Source of the DNA: Plectrocnemia conspersa
Lineage: Eukaryota > Arthropoda > Insecta > Trichoptera > Polycentropodidae
Reading direction: 5' to 3'
Length of the DNA stretch: 64,000 nucleotides
NCBI GenBank assembly: GCA_009617715.1
Contig: VTFK01000267.1
Span: 798,190-862,189 of the forward strand
Part shown: positions 45,700-58,260 of the stretch, piece by piece
Layout of the letters: every line of letters begins with the position of its first letter
Position numbering within the stretch: position 1 is the stretch's first letter
Notes under the pieces: model-generated
Told to the model about the DNA's origin: nothing
Database searches by the model: none
Seen by the model: the letters and a program-made list of their open reading frames with translations, nothing else
Program-made: the position numbers and the translations under genes

Positions 45700-46170
45700 A
45701 CTCATTTTAAATGAAGGATTTCTCAGCCTCTTTCTCCTCCTCAGAGAAGACAAGCTCTCCTTTGGCGGTAAGCTTGTCCTTTTAACTCCAGTCCTATGTA
45801 CTTCCTCAAGAGCACGATTTCATTGACAATTAACGGCTCCCTTTCATGAATAAACCCGTCAATGTAATAATGTTACAATTTTCTCTGAGCAGAATTGAGG
45901 GTTTTATAGGTATCTCAACTCCATGCTTTACCGATGATCTTGAGGCAACTCATGATGTTGAAATGTTTTTATTAAAAAATCTGAGTGTAAATTTGTTCCT
46001 TTTGTCACTTCGAAGCATCGCTAAAATAATAATTTGGTGTATAGCTTTTTGAACTACAAAATTACTTGCGCGATGTTGAGAAAAAAAATTGACACTAAAG
46101 TCGTCTTCAAAATTAAAAGAAAAATCAAGAACATTATCCAGAACCAAGCTTTGAGTGATTAAAGTCAAAT
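45700..46170 (-). pseudogene. Coding-like relic, family unknown
   Basis: The minus strand has protein-like stretches in changing frames. A 72-codon open part lies at 46168-45950 (with NFEDDFSVNFFSQHRASNF and MLRSDKRNKFTLRFFN). Later, DKLTAKGELVFSEEEKEAEK (about 45780-45720) has charged, balanced codon use unlike chance AT-rich frames. Stops and frameshifts separate them. It may be a DNA-transposon or retroelement remnant. I could not place it in a family. Confidence 0.35.
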
Positions 46171-48171
46171 AGAATCAACAGAATCCGAAAAGTTCACTGA
46201 CCGGTAAAATGTCAAATGGAAAATTCAACGATTCTACAATTTTTCGCTGATGATGTATTTATTAAAAACCGTAAAACGTCAATTAAAGTATATAATTTCA
46301 TTATATGTCATTTTAACAATCAAATAAACATACTTTTTTTAATATTTCTATTACTATTGATTCAATTTCAAAGGAAATTAAAATGGAGTAATAAAATAAA
46401 TTAGTTCATCATCGGCAAATAAATTATTTTTATCATCGTCTTTATTTTATTAAGCATTAAAAAACATTTTTTTAAACATTGTTTTATATATAAAATTGTG
46501 TAATAAAAATATTACTGGAAATATTATTAAGTTTATTTTATTAATTTATTTAGATACCATAGCTAATAGTTTATACAATAAACAAATGTAATCAAAACAT
46601 AAAAAATACTGATTTTATAATTAATTCCTTAATGTACAATTGTGTTTCTTTATGTCCTTCAGAAGGAAATTATTTCCCTGGCCTTACTCATTTTTTTTAT
46701 GAAAATAGTTGATATTAAAATATAACTATAAAACTATTTTTAATCGTTATTATAATTATGAATTAATTCAATCTTACATATTGAGGTTTAAAAAGATATG
46801 AAATATTAATAACTAACTCGAAACTTTATTTATAATTATCACTTATTTTAACTCTTTGATTACTACCTTTTAAAATATTCATCGGTTAATGCTACACAAC
46901 TAAAATTTAAATATAGTATAAAAAACTATTTTATGTAATTGCTCGAGTTACTGATTTTTAAAATAATAAAATCAACAATAATCATCGTTATTGATTTATT
47001 CGATATTTATTTGTTATCATAACGAAGATCGATAAAATTCATACTTTTATGAGTTATTTGTCAGCATTTTAGTATAATTCAATTGAATAAACTAGTAGTA
47101 ATAATAAAAAAAATATGACATATTTTTATAGTTGCTTGAAAAAATATTTTACGTTTCTAATATTTTTAATTAAAGAACACTGACATAATTTTGCAGAAAA
47201 AAATACATGAGCCTATATTTATACACTATTCAAATTCAGTAACTACTACAGAACATCATTAAAATTTAAAAATACATAAAAATGCTTAAACACAACATTT
47301 TAAACTACATAAGTAAATATTTGTATTAAAGATTTCAATTAATATTATTACTTTTTAAAATAATAAACATACTTTTCGATTTTCATTTCTTCCTAATTAT
47401 ATTACTATTACTTTAATTTTATTTTAGTAAAATTTTTTTCTAAGGATAGCTACAAGCTTATGTTATATTATTTATGTTGCTATATAAATACATTAAGAAT
47501 GATACTTTTGTAAAACATTTATACTCTATATGAAAGTTGGGTTGATTCCATTATTTTTTTTTTATAAATAAAGGTATTATACTTATTGGTATAATATTTT
47601 ATATTACATCTAAATTTTATTCTATATTTTTATATATGTTTAATTATTGTTAAACATAGATAAGGATATATATGTAGTATTATGCAACACATAACATAAT
47701 ATAAAATAAACAAAGATCAAAAGCAGACTTTGATATTTTAATTTTGTATCCAAAGTTCGTGTATATATATTTTTTATAACGGTAATAAAGATTGTTATGA
47801 TTAGATTTTATTCGCTTTTCGAATGTTTTGAGACGCACAATTATTAATATATACTTTATTTATGATTCCGATTTTGTTTTGATACTTAAAAATACATATT
47901 AGAGACATTCTAATAAAACTATAATAATATAAATATACGTCTTTTGATATTATATAATATATAAATACATGTCAATATTATTTAATAGCTTTAATGTTTA
48001 ACCTTTCTACAATGCATATGAATGCAAATCAAGTTTGGTAAATTTCATAGCAATTTTTAAAAATATTATTAAACACACTAAAGATTATATATGTAAATCA
48101 TATAGATCTTAATCAATAATCGACTTATTATTTTTATTTAATATAAATATATTTTTGAAGCTAAAGCATAT
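46171..48171. other. AT-rich spacer
   Basis: Nothing recognised; among the most A/T-rich parts of the window. Confidence 0.6.
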
Positions 48172-48248
48172 CTATAAATATTTTTACATTGATCGCTGAC
48201 TAAGGGTAAATTATCCATTGTCAGCAATCGATGTAAAAATATTTATAG
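48172..48248. repeat. Long hairpin, 35-base arms, flanked by TA
   Basis: Arms 48172-48206 and 48214-48248 pair over 35 positions with five mismatches. They begin CTATAAATATTTTTACAT and surround a loop of about 7 bases. TA dinucleotides sit one base outside each arm, as expected for a mariner-type miniature element. The size (77 bases) and near-perfect stem also fit a microRNA precursor. Sequence alone does not decide between a tiny MITE, a microRNA gene and a chance palindrome. Confidence 0.85.
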
Positions 48249-49328
48249 CTAGCAAGTCAGCAAGAATATGGACACCCGAAATAAATAAAAATTGTAATAC
48301 TCTGTATTTGATTAAATATTAAATATTTAAATTTCAACTAATTAACAAAAAGGAATCACCAACGATATATTAAAGATTTTGCTCTGAGTTGTATTTATTT
48401 AAGTCATAAATAAATTTTCTAAATAAGAAAAATATGATTTAAATCAACAAAAATATAAATAGGCTTCCATAAAATTAAGACACAATGTCTGATTCTAAAA
48501 ATAAATACGACAATATTAAATTTTATTTCTTAATAAATATGGCAAAAGATATTATATTTTATTAAAAATAAAGTATATTTCAGTTCCGTGTGACAATTTG
48601 ATGCAAATGTAATATCGCATTGTGTTGGTTGGACATTTATATGTTCGTAAAAGTTTCACTAGATAAAACTTTAAATTGAATACAAAGCTTTATGGATAAA
48701 CTACAGAAAATATTTAAATATAAAATACTTTTAAATTATTTATGATACACAAAGGTAATATAATTTATATAAATATAATTAAACTATGTAATATATACAT
48801 AGTTCATTGTTTAATATGCTGTATTGCTCATTCAACTTCAAATCAAATTTACACTTTAAACGTTAGCTACTGACCAAGGATAGGTGTAAAAAATAATATA
48901 TCATTACTATTCTTAACAAATCTAGGTTAACGACAATCATGAGTCACTGAGAATTTCTATTCAAAAACTTCCTTCTTTTACTATTCATCAAAGTTATAAC
49001 CATTTCCCTTTCAGTACTTCCATTAGCGCTTTTATGTCTTTTTTACATACGGTTTCATTCATAAAATATTATTTTCTTCGCGCACATACATTTTTTTTAC
49101 TGTTTATAAAAGTACATAAATATATAATTAGCATCTGGAAAAAGATCCTCGCAGGCCAATATATCAATATTTGATACAATACGCGCCTGCTCTGTGAGTA
49201 AATATTTTGTAAAATAAACATCGAAGTTATATATTATATATAATATATAAAAGGCATATAATAGTGGTTTAGATATAAAATGTCATAGACAAATTTATAT
49301 TTGTATAATCTATCAAAATACAGAAGGC
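48249..49328. other. AT-rich spacer
   Basis: Nothing recognised. Confidence 0.6.
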
Positions 49329-49547
49329 CTATTCAGGTTGACGGATTACTAGACGTGTTTGCGAGGTGAAAATAAATAGCAAATTCACTATCGCATCACC
49401 GGAAAAATACGTAGAAGTTCGCTGATGTGATTTATTAAGTCTATCAAGGAGATTTCCTGTGGGATGACCACAAGGTGACCAGTATCTGGAACGAGCTTTC
49501 CGAGACAATGCAAGACAATGGAGTACTACTTGACAGACGCCAGCCAC
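49329..49547 (-). other. Unidentified open frame with balanced codon use
   Basis: A 72-codon minus-strand frame in a GC-richer patch reads LALSRKARSRYWSPCGHPTG near its middle and is free of the Lys/Asn/Ile bias of chance frames here. No start context, splice signals or family were identified. It could be a transposon relic or an exon. Confidence 0.25.
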
Positions 49548-51147
49548 AATTAATTCAGCTCCATAGAAAACGTTTTAGAACCTCAGACGGCTTTCAGTAT
49601 GAACACACGTAAGATACACATACACGTTCACGTGTATGTGACGAAAATGTTTTTGAGATAGAAATTCACATAAAAGTATTTTGCATTTTATTGCAGGTTT
49701 TGCATTTACACGATTTATCAAAACCTTTTACTACGATTAAACTCTTGTTAAAGTTTTCAATCGTTTAAAAATACTTTTCAGCTTGACCGATCTTCTAAAT
49801 GTGTCGAGTTTCAATTCTGTGTATAATCTGATCGTACCGAAATCGTATTAAATTATTATCGATTCTAATTTAAGGTAAATGGATAGCGGTAATTTAAAGG
49901 ATCACTTTATAGTAATGGTGATTATCGTTAATTTCATTGAACAACTTCAAGCCGTATAACTTTAAGGGCCTCCACCATTCAGATTAAACCTAAACTTATT
50001 ACTACGCTCAATGCATTAAATATAGTTGTAATTTGGTGTGATTAAACAATCAACGTTATTAAGTATATACATCATAAATATACGAAGTACTTTCTTAGTG
50101 AGCATTTTATACATAGACGATTTTTTAATATACGATTTTACAATAATTTACAGCTTAATCATAAATGTATACTAACAAAAATGTCATCTCAGGAGCTTAA
50201 ACTTGAAATGGATATTATGTAATCGTACTACTATATCATCAATGAAACTCTGCATTGGAACAAGATGAATAATTACGTCTCTACAAATCTACATAGCAGA
50301 AACTCGGATAATATATGGATTGAATTTAACATTTGCTCTTAAACTGCGCATACATATAAATCCATATGGCATTACAAAATATACTAATTGAAATAAAATA
50401 ATAAATATACAAACTAACTAATTATTATTAACTGTCATTCTTAGAATAATAAAAGCAATACAAAAAATATTAGATATTTAAGATTTCTACTGATGTATTG
50501 TTTTGAACTGTTAAACTGTTAAAAAAACAGCACAATATTAATCGTCTACCATAAAAGTTACAGGTTCAAAACTCTACATTTTAGATCATTTAAAACCCAT
50601 ATAATTTGTGAATCAAACATATAAGTCGATTTAGCATATGCGAAATTTAAGATATAATTTTTTATGTAAAGAAGAAAAATGTTTTTAATTTAAAGAATAA
50701 TTTTATTACTATTTATGCTTTTTAGGCTATTAAAAAGTAATTAACTTATGCTATAAATTTATTTTGTGTACTAGATTAAGATTATGAATTTCTTAAAGTT
50801 CCTTTTTCTTGCTACATTTAAGAAAAATATTATTGCTCTAAATTCATTACTAAAATATATATAAAGAAATCAATTCATTTATTAAATTTTAGTATATTAT
50901 TTTAGCAATAATAAAAATAATTAAATAACTATAAAAAATATATATTAATACAAAAAACTCTAATTTAAGCAGATAATTTCAAGCACATCCCTACAATAGA
51001 TAAAAGTACAAATTTGTCTAAAGTACCGATTTTTTTTTAAATGTCAATTTTGTACAATTTTTTTTTAATTACCTGTGAGTCATAAATTAAATTAAATAAG
51101 TACTTTGTTATTTACTTTGAAAAAGACAAAATATTTATAGACGATTC
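49548..51147. other. AT-rich spacer
   Basis: Nothing recognised. Confidence 0.6.
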
Positions 51148-51190
51148 TCTCGGAAGTTTTTTAGAATTAAATCAAAAAACTTCCGAGAGA
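51148..51190. repeat. Perfect 16-bp hairpin
   Basis: CTCTCGGAAGTTTTTT (51148-51163) pairs perfectly with AAAAAACTTCCGAGAG (51175-51190) around an 11-base loop; one more T-A pair extends the stem outward. It lies in plain AT-rich DNA with no gene beside it. Confidence 0.95.
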
Positions 51191-51994
51191 TAAATTAAAC
51201 AATATTGCAAAAAGCTTTTTAACATTTATGGCAACCGTTCGCCAAAAAAGATGAAAACGTTTATTGGATCTAAATTTTAACTGGTTTAAACGTTTTTAAG
51301 AATCACTTTATGAGAAAGATTTACTTTAAGAGTCACTTTATCTTATTGAGGACGATGACCTCATCCACGCGTTTATGGTCTGTGCCCCCGGATAATGTAC
51401 TCCGTAAACTGTCTCCCTGGTTGTAATTATTTTCAGTGTTCTATGAATATTTTAATGTTACTCTAAAGTAAAAAAATGCGTAAAATTGAGTTTAGCTGAA
51501 ATCAATGTTTAATTTTACGTTTTTAATAAGTGGCAAAAATTGTACGACAGGCGCACAGTACAAAAATATTTTGCTATATAAATTAAGATACAACAGCATT
51601 TGAGAGAACAACCAGAAAGCAATTCCAATGTCAGTGGATTTGCGATATGACGCTAATATTTCTTTACTTTCACAATTAACGATTTTATGCAAAATTTATA
51701 TTGAATAAATTGATTAATAATATCGAAAAAAATTTCAAATTTAAAATAAAAACCAGTGAAACACGTTTTTTGGAGCTGGTAAAAAACACTGTTTCTGGTT
51801 TTATGCAAATATTTTAAAGCAGTGCAAGAACTGATTATACACGAAACTTGTCAATCGTTTTTGATAATTATTTAGCTGGAATAATGTTGTAAAAAAATTA
51901 CTAATCACTTCATTTATGATTTAAATTTTTTTTATTAATGTATATATAAAATATGTTCTATGAGCTTAAGTAGCTCATTATTAGAGAACTTTCA
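51191..51994. other. AT-rich spacer
   Basis: A GC-richer patch at 51345-51425 has no readable frame. A near-repeat AGAATCACTTTATG / AGAGTCACTTTATC occurs at about 51299 and 51330. Confidence 0.5.
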
Positions 51995-52196
51995 ATAACC
52001 TAGCTCGATTTTAATTATTCATCACGATATTCATCCACGAGATTTGGAAAATGTATGTAAAACTAATCTGTGATGATCGTCTGGAATTAAAACTATGAAT
52101 TAATCTTAAGTTTGGATCATATAGACACAATACAAATTAAAAAAACCTAGTTTTTTAGGTCAAAAGTCAGTGACTTATACCACTCGTCTATCGTGC
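51995..52196 (-). mobile_element. tRNA-derived SINE, copy A
   Basis: On the minus strand TAGACGAGTGGT (52190-52179) is a good pol III A box (TRGCNNAGYNGG-like). The B box expected about 35 bases on has been damaged (only GTCACTGACTTTTGACC remains before the A-rich part). The body aligns throughout with 59945-60141, sharing blocks (plus-strand sense) CGATTTTAAT/AGATTTTAAT, CACGATATTCA/TACGATATTCA, GATGATCG/AATGATCG and AGACACAAT/AGACACGAT. About 200 bases; identity looks near 70%. Confidence 0.65.
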
Positions 52197-54059
52197 TAGT
52201 TAAGTCTGCTGGTTCAATTCTGAGATTGAAAAGCTCACGCCAAATTGACACAAACAACCTATGTATAATAGTACAATTTTTAATTCAGCTAAAAAAAGGC
52301 AGCCTTTTCACTTCGATAGTCAGATTTGGTTTAATCGCATTGAATTTCCAGGAGCTAATCAGTGGCTTTTAAACAACGCCAAAATAAATATATTTGAGTA
52401 TTATTTGATTGCGCAATCATTTTTTTTATAAAAATATATTTTTTTAAGCAAAATTACAGTCATCACATATCAACTATATATGTTCAGCAAATATATGCAA
52501 GGGCTTAGTTAAACATCGAGAGTTGTTTTAATTTTAGAAAGTGGTGCTCTATTTTACATTTTAAATACATCAAAACACTACTCTTACTCTACCGTATTAT
52601 TGTACAATTTATTGGTTAAAACTATTATTTAATACAATTTTATTTATTTGCAGTTCACGTCTAATAAAAATAATTGGTGATTTTAGAATTATTAAATATA
52701 TATATATATAATACGTCTCTGACGTATTATAATTATTCATATTTTACATAAACCTAATCTATATAATGGAATTAATAATTATTAGCTAAGAGTTAATCTT
52801 CCCACTTCAGTTGGCTTAATGTGTTACAAATACCAGTCTCCCGAGGACTGAAATCCAGATTATAATATCAAAGGTCACTGTTCGTGACTGTTGATAAGTC
52901 AACACTCACCGACCGAGAAGCAAATACGATTTTATCATACATTTGAAGCGAAGCATGAGAAGGTTAATGTTTCGGGATTAATGAAAAACCCGCCATTTCC
53001 ATATTAAATTAGCGTGTAGACCCTGACAATGTTCGTTGACCCATGTGCGTGTAACTCGATACGTTCCTTATCATCCTTTTTGCACCGAAGTCGCTGTGTG
53101 CTTTGACGAGCTTTTAGCCGAAAGCTCTTCTCAAAGTGGATATATCCCATTCTTATGTCGATCCGCCGATATATATGTAGTACGTAAATATACACATGTT
53201 CAAGTGTATACAATGTTTATACATAGTTCATACATACATATGTATTGCATATTGTTAAAGTTTTTTGTACCTGAGGCATGACACAAATGATGATTAAATT
53301 TGATTGTTTTTGTATATAATACATATCTATGAATATTTAAAGCAAAGTGTTACAATATTTTTTTAACTTTAATAACTCAAATATATAACATAACTACTTT
53401 CTAAATGCTGATTTTAAAAATAATAATTTAAACATAGTTTATCGATTTATGATTTTAGTGGTAATATGCCATTTAAAAATAAAGATTTACTATTTATACT
53501 CATAAACATTGCGCTACAGGAAAAAAAGAAGCATTAAAACCTCAATTCAGGCCATACGTGTTATACATCAATGGAAAGCGCTTGAAATTGCCTTTTATAC
53601 GAGAGAGCGTGAAAATGTTTATTACCTCAGCATGAAACAATAAACAAAGATTTACTCTATAATTTCATTTCTTTGATATTAAAATGATAATTAAATACAA
53701 TACACATTAACATAAAAGTTATTATTTAAATACTAATAATTATTGTACACACATTGGTGACATAATTTTGTATATGTTACAAAAATAAAAAAAATTGTTC
53801 AATAAATTGATATTTAGATAAACATTAATGACTGTTGTTGTTGTTTGGACCAAATCTGATGTTTGAAGTGAAAGGACTGCTTTGCTATTTTTCTTTGGAC
53901 CAATATTATGCCTAGTCTTTTCTCTGCATTTATCTTCCAATCGTATTTCATATTAAAACGCAATAATAATAACATTGTTTTGGGTATTGCAGGTGCATTA
54001 CGCCATCATATATGTCTTAATATGTAATAGTCGCTTTTCATAGGTTTCGCTAATAGGTT
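52197..54059. other. AT-rich DNA, nothing firmly recognised
   Basis: A short perfect stem (52707-52731) lies next to a TA microsatellite. A GC-richer patch at 53020-53180 is open on both strands for about 70-80 codons without family resemblance. Confidence 0.45.
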
Positions 54060-54600
54060 TATGCCGGAAATTTCCGCACATTATAGTTAATTGCCCATAT
54101 GCTGATTTATTGTATGTAAGCCGGCTCTCTTAAGGGTTCTAGTCTCCGTGAATGTAATTCCAGGGGGAGCCTGTTTAGCTATATACCGAGCCCTGACGTC
54201 AGATTATATGTAAGGTTAAAAAAAGTTGAGGTTACCTTTTGTAGAGAAGGTCCAACCGGCTAGGAACAAATATCCACTGCTGTAGAATTTTCTGTGCATA
54301 ACAAAATGGATAAGGGCGAAGCCCTGGAGTCAGGCGTTGATCAAATCCAAAATTCTTATTATTCACTAACTTCTTAGATTTAGATAAACTTTTCATCAAG
54401 CAGTCACCCCTAAACTTTTCTCTTCTGTAAGTGATTTAGGAATTCATCTGGAAAGACAAAAAACAAGATGTATTGCGAATAACGTTATTGCTCCATATTG
54501 TATTTAAAATAAAATGCATTGTCCCAAAGTAATTATGGGGCAATCAAAATGTTTTCAGTCTTTCTAAGAAACATTTAAAAACACGATTTTCTGTCTTAAA
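54060..54600 (+). other. GC-richer patch with a short ATG frame
   Basis: 54060-54340 is GC-richer than its surroundings. ACAAAATGG at 54300-54308 is a good start context and opens MDKGEALESGVDQIQNSYYS before a stop at about 54379. At about 54428-54470 SDLGIHLERQ resembles the DLGVxxD block of LINE RTs, but no neighbouring RT block supports it. I cannot assign it. Confidence 0.25.
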
Positions 54601-57379
54601 TGGATAGAATATTTTAAAACAAATACTATTGAGTTTCATTTAAGAAATTGTTAATTTTTTTCAATACCTGATCAAAATGACAATGTAGAAATAATATTTT
54701 ATATGTCAGTGGACAGTGGACCAAAGAAAGAAATAAGTATAAATAAATATTTTTAACGTAGTATATAATTACAAAAGTATTTAATGTTAGGAATTTTATA
54801 AATAAATATAAAAAAACAATAAAATTTTGCACCTGTGTAGATAAATATAGCAACAAACATGAAGCAATTGAAAATGAGGAAATTTAACAATTAATTTTTA
54901 AGCGATTGTTCATATTCTTAACTATTATTATGTATGTGCCAGTTTTTATGAAAGTGGAATAAGTCATATAATATTTCATTTGAGATAACAGGACTTTTGC
55001 GTTAATATGTTTTAAAAAATAGTTTGCTACTACATGAAAACATATGATTTTTAACCTTATAGATATAATCTTTCCTGACTGGTGGAATTTCCTGATTATC
55101 CTGTAAAATACTGGTGTTTTTGTTATCTTTGCTGACTTATTTTACTTTAATAATAATTGGCATAATTAAAAAGAAAATTATACAAGATAAACATATTTTT
55201 GTTAAATGTTCTCTTTTTTGTCCATAGCACTTAACAACCCTAGCCATTGATCAATTTAAATAATTCATAGCATATTCTAAATTATATTGCATATTCTTTT
55301 CCATAATCAATTTTGAAAACATTTTTGGTGTCAATTAATCTATCAATACTTTCACTATATAGATTCAAATTATCTTTTAAAAAGCTAAACCAGTAAAAAT
55401 TTGGTTTATGTTCGTTTTTTTGTTTTCACAAAACTCTCAAAATTTGTAAGATTAGTTTTATTATTTATTTTAATGATTAGGATCATAAATAAAAAAAATC
55501 TGCATCAAAAATATTTCATAAAAAAAGAATTGTTAGACCTCTCTTTCGGTATCTAAAATGCTTTCTTTGTTTCGATGTCAACCCTTGGACCCATTTTAAA
55601 TTGGTTTGACCAATCTATTAGATTACAAAATCCGAAGGGAGAGTTTTAACATTTACTATCATTACTAGAAAGGTTTTCGGCGTGTCACCTTCTTTAGTAA
55701 GAAACTTAGATAATAGATTGCTCCTACTTCTCAAAATTTGCGGTAATTCGTTTTCAAAAACTATATTAGGCATTGAATTATAAATATAAACTAGTTTATA
55801 TATGGTCTCTAAATATGAAATGATGTTTAGTTAGATACAAATTAAATCCTGAAAATAATAACATCAATATAATATATTTTTTTATTATATGCTTTTTTAA
55901 AACATAATTAGATTTAAAGTACGATAAAAAAATCATGTTTTTTTTTCAAATATAATAGAAGTTATTTGTATTAATAATTTTTATTAACTGTCCATTGAGC
56001 AAAGTTTCGGTCGACACTCGGCGTAGCTCCATTTAGTGCAAAAATATCAAAATACATACTCAGGTATCAACGGATAAGGCATGACTGTTACAATTTAAAT
56101 TAAAAAAAAAGCGACATTCATTTCAGGATTACCTAATATGTGTTTAAGGTTGGATAAGATATCGATAAATATACTTTCAACTTAAAACTATTTTACAACT
56201 GATACTTAAAGTGTAAAACGGCTTATCAATGCGATTTATAAAAGAATTGAGTTTCCCATTGAAGCTTACTGGATCGACAAAAGCGAACCGAGATATGAAG
56301 CGCTATTAAGACACTCATAAATTTGCAAGTTTTAATTTAAAAATGAACAAAGAGTTATCCACCAGCGCATTTACTATTTTTTTTCAGCTATATATCACGG
56401 TTAAGTCGTTCGGCTTAGACAATGTAATAAACGAACCAGTTAAAGCTTTCTTTACGTTTTGAGCGTTTTAATTCTGTAATAATAATCAAGTTATTTATTT
56501 TAAACAAATAAAAATTGCATTAGGCGTAATTATAATACATGTTTTAATAAGAAGTTTTAAGTACAACATTTGTATGGGAATATTGTTGAGTGTTGATCTT
56601 AAAAAATAAAAATTTAAACGCGCTAGTTTCGTCTGAATAAATGAAAGATGTTTGTAAAAAATAAGGCTAACTTAACTTTAAATAATAAATTTAAACGCTT
56701 TTAATGTGTACTTAATATATAATACATTAAAATTAATTAGAGTTAATAAAAAAATATATGTAACTCTTATTTTTACATTATATTTTCAGTATTCATAACA
56801 AAATAAAAGATACAATAAACTATGTACGTCGCAGACTTGTAAAATAAATTGTATGTAAAAACTCGTTAAATTTGGAATGAAAAGGTTATGAATATATTTC
56901 AGCACCATTTCAAAACGAAACCCAACGCATTGTATCTATCATAAAAAAAATAAAATGTATATTTATTCAGTAAGCCGCGTTGTCAAACAAAAGTTGATCC
57001 ACACAGTCGTAGCTGGGAGGATAAAGTAGGCTAAAGGAAGTGAAACAACTTCATCATCAACTAAGTTCGTATTCAGCGAAATTTAATCAATGAGAACAAA
57101 TTGACTAGGAGCGTGACTCTGAACAATTTTAATTTAAAATAAATACTATTGGAAGTCGATATGCCGTCGGAAAATGAATTTCCAACATTATAGATGTTAA
57201 TACAGCACCGTGGCTCTTTGGGTAGGGCAATATCCGCAGGCCAATCGCGAAAAGATCATAAAAGAAATGAAAAAATAATGTTGATATAACTTAAAATGCA
57301 CGAATTTTACATTGTGTATCCTTAGAAAGTTTAATATTAATTTAAATCACGTGTGCATCTAATGAAATATATATTTTAG
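54601..57379. other. AT-rich spacer
   Basis: Nothing firmly recognised. A patch at 55530-55740 is slightly GC-richer and non-coding. Confidence 0.5.
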
Positions 57380-57610
57380 TTCACGCATTCGACAAAGTTT
57401 ATGATAAGTTATAATTAAAAAAATGTTGAACCTCGGTTGCTCAGATAATTTCAATCGATTAATATATTTGTGCGATCGTAGACAGTTTGTTATCTATGGT
57501 GGCCGATTGTCAAAAATAATATTTCATCCCCTTGAGGGTTCCTCAGTAGTCTAATCTGCACCCTCTGCTTTTCATTTTATATCAAGGACTATGAAAAATC
57601 GTTAATTTTA
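57380..57610 (+). mobile_element. Decayed LINE reverse-transcriptase fragment, first of two
   Basis: VHAFDKVYDKL (about 57380-57412) is the end of RT block A (KAFDKVxHxLL). It is followed by LGCSDNFNRLIYLCDRRQFV (about 57430-57490) and YGGRLSKIIFHPLEGSS (about 57498-57548), matching FGxSxxLIxxxxSYLxxRxQxV and the start of the GVPQG block. After that only degraded traces of LGPLLFLxFI remain (PSAFHFI). The fragment ends before the catalytic YADD box. Confidence 0.75.
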
Positions 57611-57744
57611 AATCTAAGAAAATTCTGTGAATTTGTTTACTCTTCGATTTATATTTAATTTATTTTGAGATCCTCCTGTTTTCCAGAGTCGTGAAAATGC
57701 CCCGATTCATAAAAAGAATGTCAAGTCTCACATATAAATTTACA

Positions 57745-58260
57745 GGTCAATAACGTTGCTTTCAGCACCTGCAAAATTATTTGAAATTATATCACATAAA
57801 TACATTTTAAATCATTGCAGGTGCATGCTTCTCGAGCAGCAACATTATTTCCGATCCACTGTCGCTAATTTTATGGTTTGTTCTAACTTTACTTTAAAAA
57901 TCATTGGAGTACAAGTGGACGTTATATACACAGATTTTGAAATAGCATTTGATAAAGTTTATCATGCTTTACTTAAAAATATATAATTTCGGGTTTTCTG
58001 AAGGTCTTATAAATCAATTCTCAAATTACTTGACGAATAGATTTCAGTTCGTCAAGTATAGTTTCAGAATGATATAAGACCTCGACTGGAGTACCTCAAG
58101 GATGCAACTAAGGTCCATTTCTGTTTCTATTATAAATAATGACGTAGAAACATCAATGCATCATTCAATTTTTTTTATTTTATGCAAATGACTTAAAAAT
58201 TTTTAAGAAAATACAATCGATTTCGGTATTATTTTTTGTGTGAATTGTAATATTATCATA
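57745..58260 (+). mobile_element. Decayed LINE reverse-transcriptase fragment, second, head-to-tail
   Basis: A 76-codon open stretch (57756-57986) reads APAKLFEIISHKYILNH, LEQQHYFRSTVANFMV and VQVDVIYTDFEIAFDKVYHA. These are the SKLxExII, QxGFxxGRSTxTNL and block A segments in order. After 57986 frames shift: FGFSEGLINQFSNYLTNRFQ (about 57990-58050), TGVPQGCN*GPFLFLL (about 58083-58130, with one stop) and FYANDLKIFKKIQS (about 58177-58220). The catalytic YADD is YAND, so the RT is dead. The DLKIF context is the same as YADDLKLF at 17.2 kb, placing both in one LINE group. Confidence 0.85.

Noticed and set aside
51148..51190. Bacterial-style intrinsic terminator
   Set aside because: A perfect stem with a T run looks like one, but the window is eukaryotic and no gene ends here.
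52707..52731. 11-bp stem at ATAATACGTC/GACGTATTAT
   Set aside because: Short and partly made of the adjoining TA microsatellite; not distinguishable from chance.
54428..54470. DLGIHLERQ as a LINE DLGV block
   Set aside because: No other RT block is found at the expected distance on either side, so a LINE is not called.
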